A stretch of 52,352 bases of DNA from an uncultured Pelagibacteraceae bacterium (GTDB lineage Bacteria > Pseudomonadota > Alphaproteobacteria > Pelagibacterales > Pelagibacteraceae), in assembly GCA_902561465.1 (NCBI GenBank), contig CACEPH010000003.1, positions 1-52,352 of the forward strand, given 5' to 3'. Under the pieces are notes generated by a model. The model did not search any database and was not told the origin of the DNA. It saw only the letters and a program-made list of their open reading frames with translations. Positions 35,249-43,635 of the stretch are shown one piece after another (within the stretch, counting starts at the first letter, position 1; the number at the start of each line of letters is the position of its first letter). The translations under genes were made by a program, and so were the position numbers.

Positions 35249-36079
35249 TTATTTTTCTGCAATTAATAAATTTTTATCTAATTCTTTTTTTGCTAACATT
35301 TTTTCAAAACTAATTTGTTTTGCTAACCAATTTGAATAGTCTTGCTCTTCGTCTACTTGCACGAATCCTCTCATTGCATAATGCCCGGTTCCACAATATT
35401 CCGCACATAAAATTTCATATTCACCTTTTTTCTCAGGTGTAAACCAATAGTAAGTTATTATACCAGGAAGAGTATCCATCTTTGCTCTAAACTGTGGAAT
35501 ATAAAAATTGTGAAGGACGTCTAAAGAACGAAGTTCTATTTTTACTGGTTGATTTATTTCTAAATGAAGATCAGCATCCATAACTAAAATATCATCTTTG
35601 CTGTTTGGATCACTTGAGTCTAAGCCGTAGGGATTATCATCATTAATTAATCCGACGCTTGTTTTTCCTAAAATACCATCTTCACCTGGCAATCTATAAT
35701 TCCAACCCCACTGGTATGCTACCACTTCTATTTTTAATGCATTTTCTGGTACTGTAATATATTTGTTCCAAACTACTAATCCGGGAGCAAGCAAAGCTAC
35801 TACTCCAAGAGCAGTTAGCCATGTTAATCTGAATTCTAATTTTTTATCTTCTGGTTTATATTCTGCTTTTCTATCTGGTCTATAGCGATATGCCCAGACG
35901 CAGTATGCCATAAACAAGCACACCGCAACAAACACTGCACCCGTAACCCAAAAAGTCAAAATAATTGTATCATCAATATTTCCCCAATTTGACGCCACTG
36001 GTGTCCACCACCATGGACTCCAAAAATGAAATACGATGGATCCAACAATAATTAGTGCGAATATAATTGCTACAAACAC
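35249..36079 (-). CDS. ctaC: Cytochrome c oxidase subunit II
   Basis: Subunit II takes electrons from cytochrome c through its CuA centre. In the 276-residue product CuA ligands are visible as CAEYCGTGHYAM (Cys225, Cys229, His233, Met236) with the upstream His in DVLHNFYIPQF; YQWGWNYRLPG is the conserved aromatic region. Hydrophobic segments lie at about 1-18 (signal or first helix), 40-63 and 86-105. There is no fused cytochrome c domain. It is the first gene of the cox cluster, about 100 bases downstream of a likely promoter. Confidence 0.95.
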   Translation of the reverse strand: MFVAIIFALIIVGSIVFHFWSPWWWTPVASNWGNIDDTIILTFWVTGAVFVAVCLFMAYCVWAYRYRPDRKAEYKPEDKKLEFRLTWLTALGVVALLAPGLVVWNKYITVPENALKIEVVAYQWGWNYRLPGEDGILGKTSVGLINDDNPYGLDSSDPNSKDDILVMDADLHLEINQPVKIELRSLDVLHNFYIPQFRAKMDTLPGIITYYWFTPEKKGEYEILCAEYCGTGHYAMRGFVQVDEEQDYSNWLAKQISFEKMLAKKELDKNLLIAEK

Positions 36080-36177
36080 TTAAATACCTTCCTGCAAATT
36101 TATCGTTTATTTTTACAACTTTTACTGTTTTAAAACAACTTTCTATAATTGATATTGTTTTTTTTTCCACAAAAAAC

Positions 36178-36207
36178 ATTAGCCATTTTGACCAATAGCT
36201 GTGTCAA
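36178..36207 (-). promoter_or_regulatory. Candidate promoter of the cox cluster
   Basis: On the minus strand a perfect -35 hexamer TTGACA (36207 to 36202) is followed after 18 bases by GCTAAT (36183 to 36178), four of six bases matching TATAAT. It lies in the 145-base gap upstream of ctaC and would give a leader of about 90 bases. No operator-like repeat is evident. This is pattern matching only. Confidence 0.4.
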
Positions 36208-36224
36208 CTTGCTGCAGTTTTCAA

Positions 36225-36950
36225 TTAATTTAAATTTAAGTGATAATTTACAATTGTAACGGACGCTATCGCTGCTGTTTCAGCTCTTAAAATATTATTT
36301 GCCAAAGATAAAGAAAAAATTTCTTTTTTTTCAATTATTAATTGTCTCTCTTTTTGCGAAAAATCACCTTCCGGTCCTATAAGAATACAAATAGGCCCTT
36401 GATTTTTTTTTATCAAAACATTTTTTAAATCACTTTTATCACAATTAATATCACAAAAAATTAAAGATCCATTATTTGGAAATTTATCCAAAAAAATTTT
36501 TAAAGGTTGTAAGTTTTCTATTTTAGGAACCGAAATTCGATTTGATTGTTCGCTAGCTTCAACTATAATTTTTTTTAACCTCACTGTATTAATTGCTCTA
36601 ACAATTGTTCTTTCTGATAATATTGGGATAAATTTTTGAACTCCTAATTCAGTTGTTTTTTGTATCATCATGTCTAAAGAATTTTTTTTAATTGGTGAAA
36701 AAGCTAACCATATGTCATTCTCCAACTTTTTGCCTTTAATATACTTTTCAACTTTAAACTCTGTATTTTCTTTGTTGTGACTGATAATTTTTGCAACCCA
36801 TTCTCCATTCACTGAATTATATAGCGAAATTGTGTCACCTAGCTTTAATCTCATTACATTCTTAATATAGTGTGACTGTTCAGCAGAAAGGCTGGATAGT
36901 AAATTTGCTTTTAATTCTTTAGAAAAATAAAGTCTTATTTTGGAGGTCAT
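36225..36950 (-). CDS. rsmE: 16S rRNA (uracil(1498)-N(3))-methyltransferase RsmE
   Basis: RsmE is a SPOUT methylase that modifies U1498 in the decoding centre of 16S rRNA. The 241-residue protein starts MTSKIRLYFSKEL, has a PUA-like N-terminal domain (HYIKNVMRLKLGDTISLYN), a knot with KKNSLDMMIQKTTELGVQKF and PILSERTIVR, then LIGPEGDFSQKERQLI and the closing LANNILRAETAAIASV. The start codon overlaps, on the opposite strand, the start codon of the MBL-fold gene (CATG at 36948-36951). No ribosome site is visible for rsmE. Confidence 0.94.
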   Translation of the reverse strand: MTSKIRLYFSKELKANLLSSLSAEQSHYIKNVMRLKLGDTISLYNSVNGEWVAKIISHNKENTEFKVEKYIKGKKLENDIWLAFSPIKKNSLDMMIQKTTELGVQKFIPILSERTIVRAINTVRLKKIIVEASEQSNRISVPKIENLQPLKIFLDKFPNNGSLIFCDINCDKSDLKNVLIKKNQGPICILIGPEGDFSQKERQLIIEKKEIFSLSLANNILRAETAAIASVTIVNYHLNLN

Positions 36951-38019
36951 GAAAAATTTTTATAAATTAAAGTTAATAATAATTATTTTAGTCATTAATC
37001 TTAGTTATAATGGTTTTGCAGAAAATATGAAAGATGCACCTTATCATCATTTGCCGGATGGAACGTTTAGAAATCCTGAAGGAAGCCCACTAAGAGATCC
37101 TAATTTTAAATGGGACATGTCAAAATGGAATGAGGAAAAGAAAAAAATTAAAATAAACATTCCTCCTAATCATGTTGTAGATAAAAAAAAAGTATTAGAA
37201 AATCTGAACAAATATAAAAATGATGACTATGTTGCTTGGATTGGACACGCAACATTTTTAATTAAACTTGGCAATACTACAATAATTACCGATCCTGTTT
37301 TTTCAAAAAATATGGGTCCATTAATTTTTGGTCCCAAAAGATATGTTGATCCCGCTATTGATCTAAAAGAAATACCAGAAGTAAATTTGTTTTTGTTAAC
37401 TCATAATCATTATGATCATTTAGATTATAGAACAATAAAAAAATTTCCTTATAAAGAAGCAAATGTTTTAACTCCTCTTAAGCTTGGAAGATATTTTACT
37501 AAAAACAAATTTAAAAAAGTTAAAGAAATGGATTGGTATGACCAAGCAATAATTAATGATTTAAAAATTACATTTGTTCCTGCCGTCCATTGGTCAAAAA
37601 GAACTTTAACTGATACTGATAAAACTTTGTGGGGAAGTTTTTTGATAGAATATAAAAATAAAAAAATATTTTTTGCTTGTGATACTGGTTATGGAAATAT
37701 TTATAAAGAGCTTGGAAAAAAATATGGACCTATTGATTTAACATTTATTAATATAGGTGCCTATAATTTTTACCCCATGGCGCCACAAAAAGACAAGTCT
37801 ATTTTTCACACAAATCCTGAAGAAGCATTAAATATTGGTCAAGATTTAAAAAGCAAAAAACTTTTAGGTATGCATTGGGGAACCGTAGTCCTTTCTCTTG
37901 AAGATCCTTTTGAACCGCCAATAAGGTTTAAAAACGCAACCAACATGTATGGTTATCACAAAGATGATGCTATTATATTTAAAATTGGAGAAGTTCAAAA
38001 GTTACAAGATTTGTTATGA
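36949..38019 (+). CDS. Exported metallo-beta-lactamase-fold hydrolase (NAPE-PLD-like)
   Basis: A 356-residue MBL-fold protein with an N-terminal hydrophobic signal (LKLIIIILVINLSYNGFA). The metal motif is LTHNHYDHLDY, with further ligands in PAVHWSKR, ACDTGYG and GMHWGT. The sequence WIGHATFLIKLGNTTIITDP is typical of the UlaG/NAPE-phospholipase D-like branch, so a lipid or phosphodiester substrate is possible, but none can be named. I chose the ATG at 36949, preceded by GGAGG at 36942-36946. It overlaps the dehalogenase gene by four bases and leads a long coupled gene run. Confidence 0.86.
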   Translation: MKNFYKLKLIIIILVINLSYNGFAENMKDAPYHHLPDGTFRNPEGSPLRDPNFKWDMSKWNEEKKKIKINIPPNHVVDKKKVLENLNKYKNDDYVAWIGHATFLIKLGNTTIITDPVFSKNMGPLIFGPKRYVDPAIDLKEIPEVNLFLLTHNHYDHLDYRTIKKFPYKEANVLTPLKLGRYFTKNKFKKVKEMDWYDQAIINDLKITFVPAVHWSKRTLTDTDKTLWGSFLIEYKNKKIFFACDTGYGNIYKELGKKYGPIDLTFINIGAYNFYPMAPQKDKSIFHTNPEEALNIGQDLKSKKLLGMHWGTVVLSLEDPFEPPIRFKNATNMYGYHKDDAIIFKIGEVQKLQDLL

Positions 38020-38684
38020 AGATAGAAAATATTAAAGCTTGTGTATTTGATGCATACGGAACTTTATTTGATGTAAATTCTGCTGCCGCGAAATGTAAAG
38101 TAAAGCTTGGAAGCAAATGGGAAAATTTTGCAAATGCCTGGAGAACTACTCAACTTGAGTATACGTGGTTAAGGAGTCTTATGAAAAAACACAAAAACTT
38201 TTGGGAAATTACGGAAGATTCTTTAGATCATACTATGGAAACTTTTAAAATAAAAAAAGAAATGAGAAATGAATTATTAAATTTATATAAAATACTTAGT
38301 CCATACACTGAAGTTGAAGAATGTTTAAAAGGTCTCAAAAATAAAAATATTAAAATAGCTATTCTATCCAATGGAACTCCAGATCTTTTAAAAGGTTTGG
38401 TGGAAAGTAACAGTATTCAAAATTATTTCGATGATATTTTTTCTATTGAATCTGTTGGAATCTATAAACCTGCCTCAAAGGTTTATGAAATGCCTATTAA
38501 AAAATATAATTGTAAACCTGAAAATATTTGTTTTATGAGTTCAAATACCTGGGATGTTTCTGGTGGTGGAGTTTTTGGTTACAACGCAGTGTGGGTTAAT
38601 CGCCTTAATAAAATTTTTGATAAATTAAGTTATCAACCAAAATTTGTAATTAGCGATTTAAAAGAACTGCTTAAAATTATCTAA
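38016..38684 (+). CDS. Haloacid dehalogenase type II
   Basis: A 222-residue HAD hydrolase of the L-2-haloacid dehalogenase type. The nucleophile is Asp12 in VFDAYGTLFDV. The halide-binding Arg region is AWRTTQLEYTW, motif II is LSNGTPDLL, the Lys is in GIYKPASKVYEM, and the last motif is MSSNTWDVSGGGVFGYNAVW. The residues that set type II dehalogenases apart (Arg, Ser/Asn and the SNxWD box) are present, so release of halide from 2-haloacids is plausible. Family members with other substrates exist. It starts inside the end of the MBL gene (ATGA overlap) and lies one base before pirin. Confidence 0.87.
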   Translation: MKIENIKACVFDAYGTLFDVNSAAAKCKVKLGSKWENFANAWRTTQLEYTWLRSLMKKHKNFWEITEDSLDHTMETFKIKKEMRNELLNLYKILSPYTEVEECLKGLKNKNIKIAILSNGTPDLLKGLVESNSIQNYFDDIFSIESVGIYKPASKVYEMPIKKYNCKPENICFMSSNTWDVSGGGVFGYNAVWVNRLNKIFDKLSYQPKFVISDLKELLKII

Positions 38685-38685
38685 A

Positions 38686-39525
38686 ATGAAAAATATTGAA
38701 GTAAGTAAAATTGTAGATCCGATACCAACTTCTGATGGTGCTGGGGTTAAATTAAAAAGAAGTATTGGTGTTAAACCTAATTATTTTGATCCTTTTTTAA
38801 TGTTAGATGAATTCGGTTCTGAAAATAAAGATGATTATATTGGAGGCTTCCCGCCCCACCCTCATAGAGGAATTGAAACTGTAACCTATATGCTTAACGG
38901 AGAATTTGAGCATGAAGATAGTACGGGCGCTAAAGGAAAAATGTCTGCAGGCGATGTGCAGTGGATGAAAACTGGAGGGGGCATTATTCATTCAGAAATG
39001 CCTATTATGTCTGAAGGAAAACTCCATGGATTTCAATTATGGGTAAATATGCCTGCAAAGCTAAAGATGAAAAAACCAGAGTACATCTACATAAACTCTA
39101 AGAGCATGGAGATGCATAAAGATTCAGAAAAAAAAATAAAGATTATTGCTGGAAAATTTGGAGATTCCGAAGGTCCTGTTAAAGGTCATAATGTTGAACC
39201 AATATATTTCGATGTTGAGCTTGAAAAAGATAAGGAATTTAACTTTGAACTCCCCTCCGCTCATAATTCTTTTGTTTATTTAATCGAAGGTGAAATTAAA
39301 ATTGGGGATAAAAATCATAAAAAAGTTAAGAACTCCACTCTAATTTTGCTGACTAAAGGCAATAAGCTGAAAGTTAAAGCTATAATTAAATCAAAATTTT
39401 TATTAATATCAGGTAAGCCAATTGGAGAACCTATAGCTAGAGGTGGCCCCTTTGTTATGAACACTAAAGAAGAAATTCTTAAAGCAGTTAAAGATTATCA
39501 TAGTGGAAATTTTGTTCAAAAATGA
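38686..39525 (+). CDS. Pirin family protein
   Basis: A 279-residue double-cupin protein. The iron ligands of the N-terminal cupin are visible: two His in PPHPHRGIETVTYML, and His plus Glu in GGGIIHSEMPIM, with GDVQWMKTG between. Some bacterial pirins have quercetin dioxygenase activity and others regulate metabolic enzymes; the sequence alone does not say which. It begins one base after the dehalogenase stop and overlaps the next gene by four bases. Confidence 0.92.
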   Translation: MKNIEVSKIVDPIPTSDGAGVKLKRSIGVKPNYFDPFLMLDEFGSENKDDYIGGFPPHPHRGIETVTYMLNGEFEHEDSTGAKGKMSAGDVQWMKTGGGIIHSEMPIMSEGKLHGFQLWVNMPAKLKMKKPEYIYINSKSMEMHKDSEKKIKIIAGKFGDSEGPVKGHNVEPIYFDVELEKDKEFNFELPSAHNSFVYLIEGEIKIGDKNHKKVKNSTLILLTKGNKLKVKAIIKSKFLLISGKPIGEPIARGGPFVMNTKEEILKAVKDYHSGNFVQK

Positions 39526-40496
39526 CACGAGTCGTTACAATAGAAAAAACAGGTGAACCAGAAGTTTTACAGTTAAAGAATATTAAACTTGAAAAACTAG
39601 GACCAGAAGAAGTTTTAATTGAACATAAGGCTATTGGACTTAATTACATAGACACTTACCACCGATCAGGTTTATATCCTCTTCAATTACCATCTGGAAT
39701 AGGTGCTGAAGCTTCTGGTATTATAAGAGAAATTGGTTCACAGGTTAAAGATTTTAACATTGGAGATAGAGTTTGTTACGCAGGAGCTCCTCTGGGATCC
39801 TACTCTTCTGAAAGAAATTATCCAACAAAAAATCTTGTTAAAATGCCAAAAGAAATTGATCATGAGATAGCAGCAACTTTAATGACAAAAGGTCTAACTA
39901 CATTTTATTTGCTTCACAAAACTTATCCTGTCAGTTCAAATGAAACTATTTTATTTCATGCCGCCGCCGGTGGTGTTGGACAAATCTTTTGCCAATGGGC
40001 AAAAAGTCTTGGTTGCAAATTAATTGGAACAGTTGGTTCAGATGAAAAAATTAGTATAGCTAAAAAAAATGGTTGTGACTTTGTGATAAATTATTCTAAA
40101 GAAAATTTTCAAAAAAGAGTATTAGAAATCACTAAAGGAAAAGGAGTATCTGTTGTCTATGATGGAGTGGGAAAAGACACATTCGAAGGTTCAATCGAGT
40201 GTTTAAAAACAAGAGGAATGATGGTTTCTTTTGGTAATGCTTCTGGTCCAGTTAAAAATATTGATGTAGCAAAAATGATACAACCAAAAGGTATTTATTT
40301 TACAAGACCTGTAATGGGGCAATATCTAAGAACAAAAGATGAAATAATAGAAGGAGCTGATAAATTATTTGAAAAAATTAAATTAGGAAACGTTAAAGTA
40401 AAAATTTATAAAAAATATAAATTAGATGATGTAGTTCAAGCTCACAAAGACTTGGAATCAAGAAAAATCATTGGGCCAGCAATAATTGTTCCTTAA
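39522..40496 (+). CDS. qor: NADPH:quinone oxidoreductase-like zinc-free MDR protein
   Basis: A 324-residue medium-chain dehydrogenase/reductase close to QOR. It has GLNYIDTYHRSGLYPLQLPS and GIGAEASGIIREIG near the N-terminus, then the NADPH-binding HAAAGGVGQIFCQWAKSLG and VVYDGVGKDTFEGS. The zinc-ligand cysteines of alcohol dehydrogenases are absent, as in QOR. It probably reduces quinones or related electrophiles in the cytoplasm. Its stop overlaps the ubiA start by one base (TAATG), which links it to ubiquinone synthesis in position at least. Confidence 0.91.
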   Translation: MTRVVTIEKTGEPEVLQLKNIKLEKLGPEEVLIEHKAIGLNYIDTYHRSGLYPLQLPSGIGAEASGIIREIGSQVKDFNIGDRVCYAGAPLGSYSSERNYPTKNLVKMPKEIDHEIAATLMTKGLTTFYLLHKTYPVSSNETILFHAAAGGVGQIFCQWAKSLGCKLIGTVGSDEKISIAKKNGCDFVINYSKENFQKRVLEITKGKGVSVVYDGVGKDTFEGSIECLKTRGMMVSFGNASGPVKNIDVAKMIQPKGIYFTRPVMGQYLRTKDEIIEGADKLFEKIKLGNVKVKIYKKYKLDDVVQAHKDLESRKIIGPAIIVP

Positions 40497-41359
40497 TGGA
40501 AAAATTGCAAATATTTATTCAGTTAACTAGGCTAAATAAACCTATAGGTTTTTTATTATTGTTTTGGCCTTGTTTGTGGGGAGTGACACTAGGTTATTAT
40601 TTTAACAGCGAAAGCGACCTTTATCTAAAATATATTATATTGTTTTTTATGGGTTCAGTTTTAATGCGAAGCGCAGGGTGCATTTTTAATGATATAGTCG
40701 ATAAAGATTTTGATAAAAAAGTTGAAAGAACAAAAAAAAGACCAATTGCCTCTGGAAAAATTTCAATATTAAATGCAATTATTTATGTAGTATTTCTTTG
40801 TTTGCTGGCTTTTATAATACTTTTACAATTTAATTTTCTAACAATAATTCTAGGGATAGGCTCAATGAGTCTGGCCTTCGCTTACCCATTTATGAAAAGA
40901 ATTACTTACTGGCCTCAACTGTTTTTGGGCTTAACCTTTAATTGGGGAATAATAATGGGATGGACATCTTTAACAAACAATATATCGATTGAACCTTTGG
41001 TATTATATATTGCAGCCATATTTTGGACACTCGGTTATGACACGATTTATGGACTTCAAGACATGCATGATGATGAAATTATTGGTGTTAAATCAACATC
41101 CATTAAGTTTAAAAATAATGTAAAAGTCTTTGTTGGTTATTGTTATGGCTTGTTTACTTTTTTAATTTTAGTAATGCTTTTTATTATGGAAATAAATAAA
41201 TATCTTTTTTTATTATCAATTCCTTTTATCATTTCTCTTATTTATCAGATGAAGCTTTTTAAAGCTACCAATTCTGAATCTTGTCTTGCTGCATTTAAAA
41301 ATAATAATTTAACAGGTTTTCTAGTTTTTGTATTAATTTTTTCTTTTAATTTTATATGA
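40496..41359 (+). CDS. ubiA: 4-hydroxybenzoate polyprenyltransferase
   Basis: UbiA attaches the polyprenyl tail to 4-hydroxybenzoate in ubiquinone synthesis. The 287-residue membrane protein has RLNKPIGFLLLFWPCLWGV, the first Asp-rich motif NDIVDKDFDKKVERTKKRP, and the second in YDTIYGLQDMHDDEIIGVKS. About eight membrane helices are visible. Length is normal. It overlaps qor by one base and msbA by four. Ubiquinone made here feeds the bc1 complex encoded at 8039-10704. Confidence 0.94.
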   Translation: MEKLQIFIQLTRLNKPIGFLLLFWPCLWGVTLGYYFNSESDLYLKYIILFFMGSVLMRSAGCIFNDIVDKDFDKKVERTKKRPIASGKISILNAIIYVVFLCLLAFIILLQFNFLTIILGIGSMSLAFAYPFMKRITYWPQLFLGLTFNWGIIMGWTSLTNNISIEPLVLYIAAIFWTLGYDTIYGLQDMHDDEIIGVKSTSIKFKNNVKVFVGYCYGLFTFLILVMLFIMEINKYLFLLSIPFIISLIYQMKLFKATNSESCLAAFKNNNLTGFLVFVLIFSFNFI

Positions 41360-43101
41360 AATTTTCTGAATTAAAAAAAATCTTATTAAGATTATTTAAA
41401 TTTTACGTTAAAAAACATATTTTTAAATTATTTATTTCTCTTTTATTGTCTCTTGTTGTGGCTGGCTCAACTGGTGCTATAGCTTGGCTATTAGATCCTG
41501 CGATTAAAAAAATTTTTATCGATCAGGATCAAACTATGATGTTGTTAATACCTATAGCTATAGCTTTATCTTTTACAATTAAAGGTGGATCTTTATATGC
41601 TGCAAGAAACATTTTAATAAGAATAAGCAATAGTGTTGTGAAAACTTTACAAACGCAATTGGCAGCTTGCATATTAAAATCAGACATAAGCACTATAGAA
41701 TCAAAACACTCTGGAAAATATATTGCCCATTTTTTCTACGATGTAGGGCAAGTGAGTCAATTAGTAGGATCGGGTCTTTTAAATCTTATGAAAGATTCAA
41801 TGACTTTAATTGTTTTGGTAAGTTTAATGTTTTACCAAAATTGGAACTTGGCCTTATTTGCTATAATTATTATGCCTTTAGCAGTTATTGTAGCAAAATC
41901 TTTAGGTAAAAGACTTGGAAAAGCTGTTTCCCAAAGTGCAAAAATCGAAGGTAGCCTAACTTCTTACTTGTCGGAAGTGATCAAAGGAACAAGAATGATT
42001 AAGATTTATCAACAAGAAAATTTTGAGTTTGATAGATCTAAAAAGAAAATTGATGAAAGAACTAATATCCAAATCAAGATAGCTAACATACTAATTAGAG
42101 CTACTCCAATAATGGAAATCCTAACAGGCATAATGATTGGTGGATTTATTTACTATTCAGGATTTATGATTGTGAATGGTCAGATGCAAATAAATAATTT
42201 TTTCTCTTTCTTGACTGCTATGATGTTGGCTTATCAACCTATTCGTTCTTTGGCTACAATTAATATGTTATTTAATCAGGGTGCCGTGGGAGCCAAAAGA
42301 GTATTTAACATTATTGATGCTGAGCCAAATATAAAAGAAAATGGTTCTGATCCAAATTTAAATATAAAAAAAGGAAATATAAAATTTGAAGAAGTAAGTT
42401 TCTCTTATCCAAATACTGAGGAACAGGCTGTAAAAAATATTAATATTTCTGTTGATGGAGGTACTACAGTAGCTTTGGTTGGGCATAGTGGGGCTGGAAA
42501 AAGTACAATAATAAATCTTTTACCAAGATTTTATGATCCAAAAGAAGGAAAAGTTTATATCGATGAACAGAATATTAGATCAGTGACATTATCATCCTTA
42601 AGAAAAAATATATCTATGGTAAGTCAAGATATAATATTATTTGATGATACTATCCGTGCTAACATAGCTTATGCAAACATGAATGCTTCTGAAGAACAAA
42701 TAAAAAAGGCTTGTGATTTTGCTGCTGCTACTGAATTTATTGAAAAGTTACCACAAAAATTTGAAACAATTATAGGAGAAAACGGTGTTAGATTATCAGG
42801 AGGACAGAAACAAAGAGTTTCCATTGCTAGAGCCGTTTTAAAAAATTCTCCAATAATACTTTTGGATGAAGCAACTTCATCGCTTGACGCAGAATCTGAA
42901 GAAAAAGTTCAAAATGCAGTTATGAATTTAACAAAAAATAAGACTACCCTTGTAATTGCTCACCGACTATCAACCATTATAAGAGCTGATAAAATTATAG
43001 TTATTAATCAAGGTAAGATTTCTGGCATTGGAACACATGATGAGCTTTTAAAAAATTCAACCATCTATAAAAATCTTTATAGTAAACAATTAAGCGCTTA
43101 A
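41356..43101 (+). CDS. msbA: Lipid A/lipid-exporting ABC transporter MsbA-like
   Basis: A 581-residue half-transporter with six membrane helices in the first 310 residues and an ATPase domain. Walker A is GHSGAGKSTIINLL, the signature RLSGGQKQRVSIARAVL, Walker B PIILLDEATSSLD, and the H-loop VIAHRLSTI. It most resembles MsbA, which flips core-lipid A across the inner membrane. The adjacent waaA, lpxK and acyltransferase genes support that role over a drug exporter. It overlaps ubiA by four bases. Confidence 0.9.
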   Translation: MKFSELKKILLRLFKFYVKKHIFKLFISLLLSLVVAGSTGAIAWLLDPAIKKIFIDQDQTMMLLIPIAIALSFTIKGGSLYAARNILIRISNSVVKTLQTQLAACILKSDISTIESKHSGKYIAHFFYDVGQVSQLVGSGLLNLMKDSMTLIVLVSLMFYQNWNLALFAIIIMPLAVIVAKSLGKRLGKAVSQSAKIEGSLTSYLSEVIKGTRMIKIYQQENFEFDRSKKKIDERTNIQIKIANILIRATPIMEILTGIMIGGFIYYSGFMIVNGQMQINNFFSFLTAMMLAYQPIRSLATINMLFNQGAVGAKRVFNIIDAEPNIKENGSDPNLNIKKGNIKFEEVSFSYPNTEEQAVKNINISVDGGTTVALVGHSGAGKSTIINLLPRFYDPKEGKVYIDEQNIRSVTLSSLRKNISMVSQDIILFDDTIRANIAYANMNASEEQIKKACDFAAATEFIEKLPQKFETIIGENGVRLSGGQKQRVSIARAVLKNSPIILLDEATSSLDAESEEKVQNAVMNLTKNKTTLVIAHRLSTIIRADKIIVINQGKISGIGTHDELLKNSTIYKNLYSKQLSA

Positions 43102-43104
43102 TTT

Positions 43105-43635
43105 ATGTATTTTTGGTATAAACTTTTTACATACCTTTTTTATCCCTTTGCCCCAATTTATCTGTACTTAAGAAGAATTAGAAAAAAAGAAGATCCAATT
43201 AGGTATAAGGAAAAATTATCTAAAATTAATATACCAAGAGGTGAAGGTACTTTAATTTGGTTTCACGTAGCAAGCGTAGGAGAAGCAATGAGTATACTTC
43301 CGCTTGTAGAAGGTTGCATTAAAGAATCAAAAATTAACAAAATACTTGTAACATCGATAACATTAAGTTCGGGTAAAATTTTGGAAAAAAGATATAAACA
43401 AAATCCAAAAGTAGATCATCAATTTCTTCCTTTGGATTTAGATTTTTTCACAAATAAATTTTTGAATCACTGGAAACCAAATTTATCTGTTTTTATTGAT
43501 TCTGAAGTTTGGCCAAATTTGATACTAAATATAAGTAAAAAGAAAATACCTTTATTATTAGTTAATGCCAGAATTACGAAAAAAAGTTTTGTTAGATGGA
43601 AGGTAATTATAAATTTTGCTAAAAAAAATATTTGA
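43105..43635 (+). CDS. waaA: Kdo transferase WaaA/KdtA, N-terminal part (frameshifted)
   Basis: This 176-residue frame is the N-terminal half of 3-deoxy-D-manno-octulosonic acid transferase, which adds Kdo to lipid IVA. It shows an N-terminal membrane segment (YKLFTYLFYPFAPIYLYLRR), the catalytic Glu in FHVASVGEAMSILPLVEG and FIDSEVWPNLI, all in the right order. It stops at 43633-43635 just after a run of eight A's. Reading one A fewer joins it cleanly to the frame at 43616-44371 (AKK-IFEKFDLCIASN). The joined protein would be about 420 residues, the normal KdtA length. It is three bases after msbA. Confidence 0.85.
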   Translation: MYFWYKLFTYLFYPFAPIYLYLRRIRKKEDPIRYKEKLSKINIPRGEGTLIWFHVASVGEAMSILPLVEGCIKESKINKILVTSITLSSGKILEKRYKQNPKVDHQFLPLDLDFFTNKFLNHWKPNLSVFIDSEVWPNLILNISKKKIPLLLVNARITKKSFVRWKVIINFAKKNI

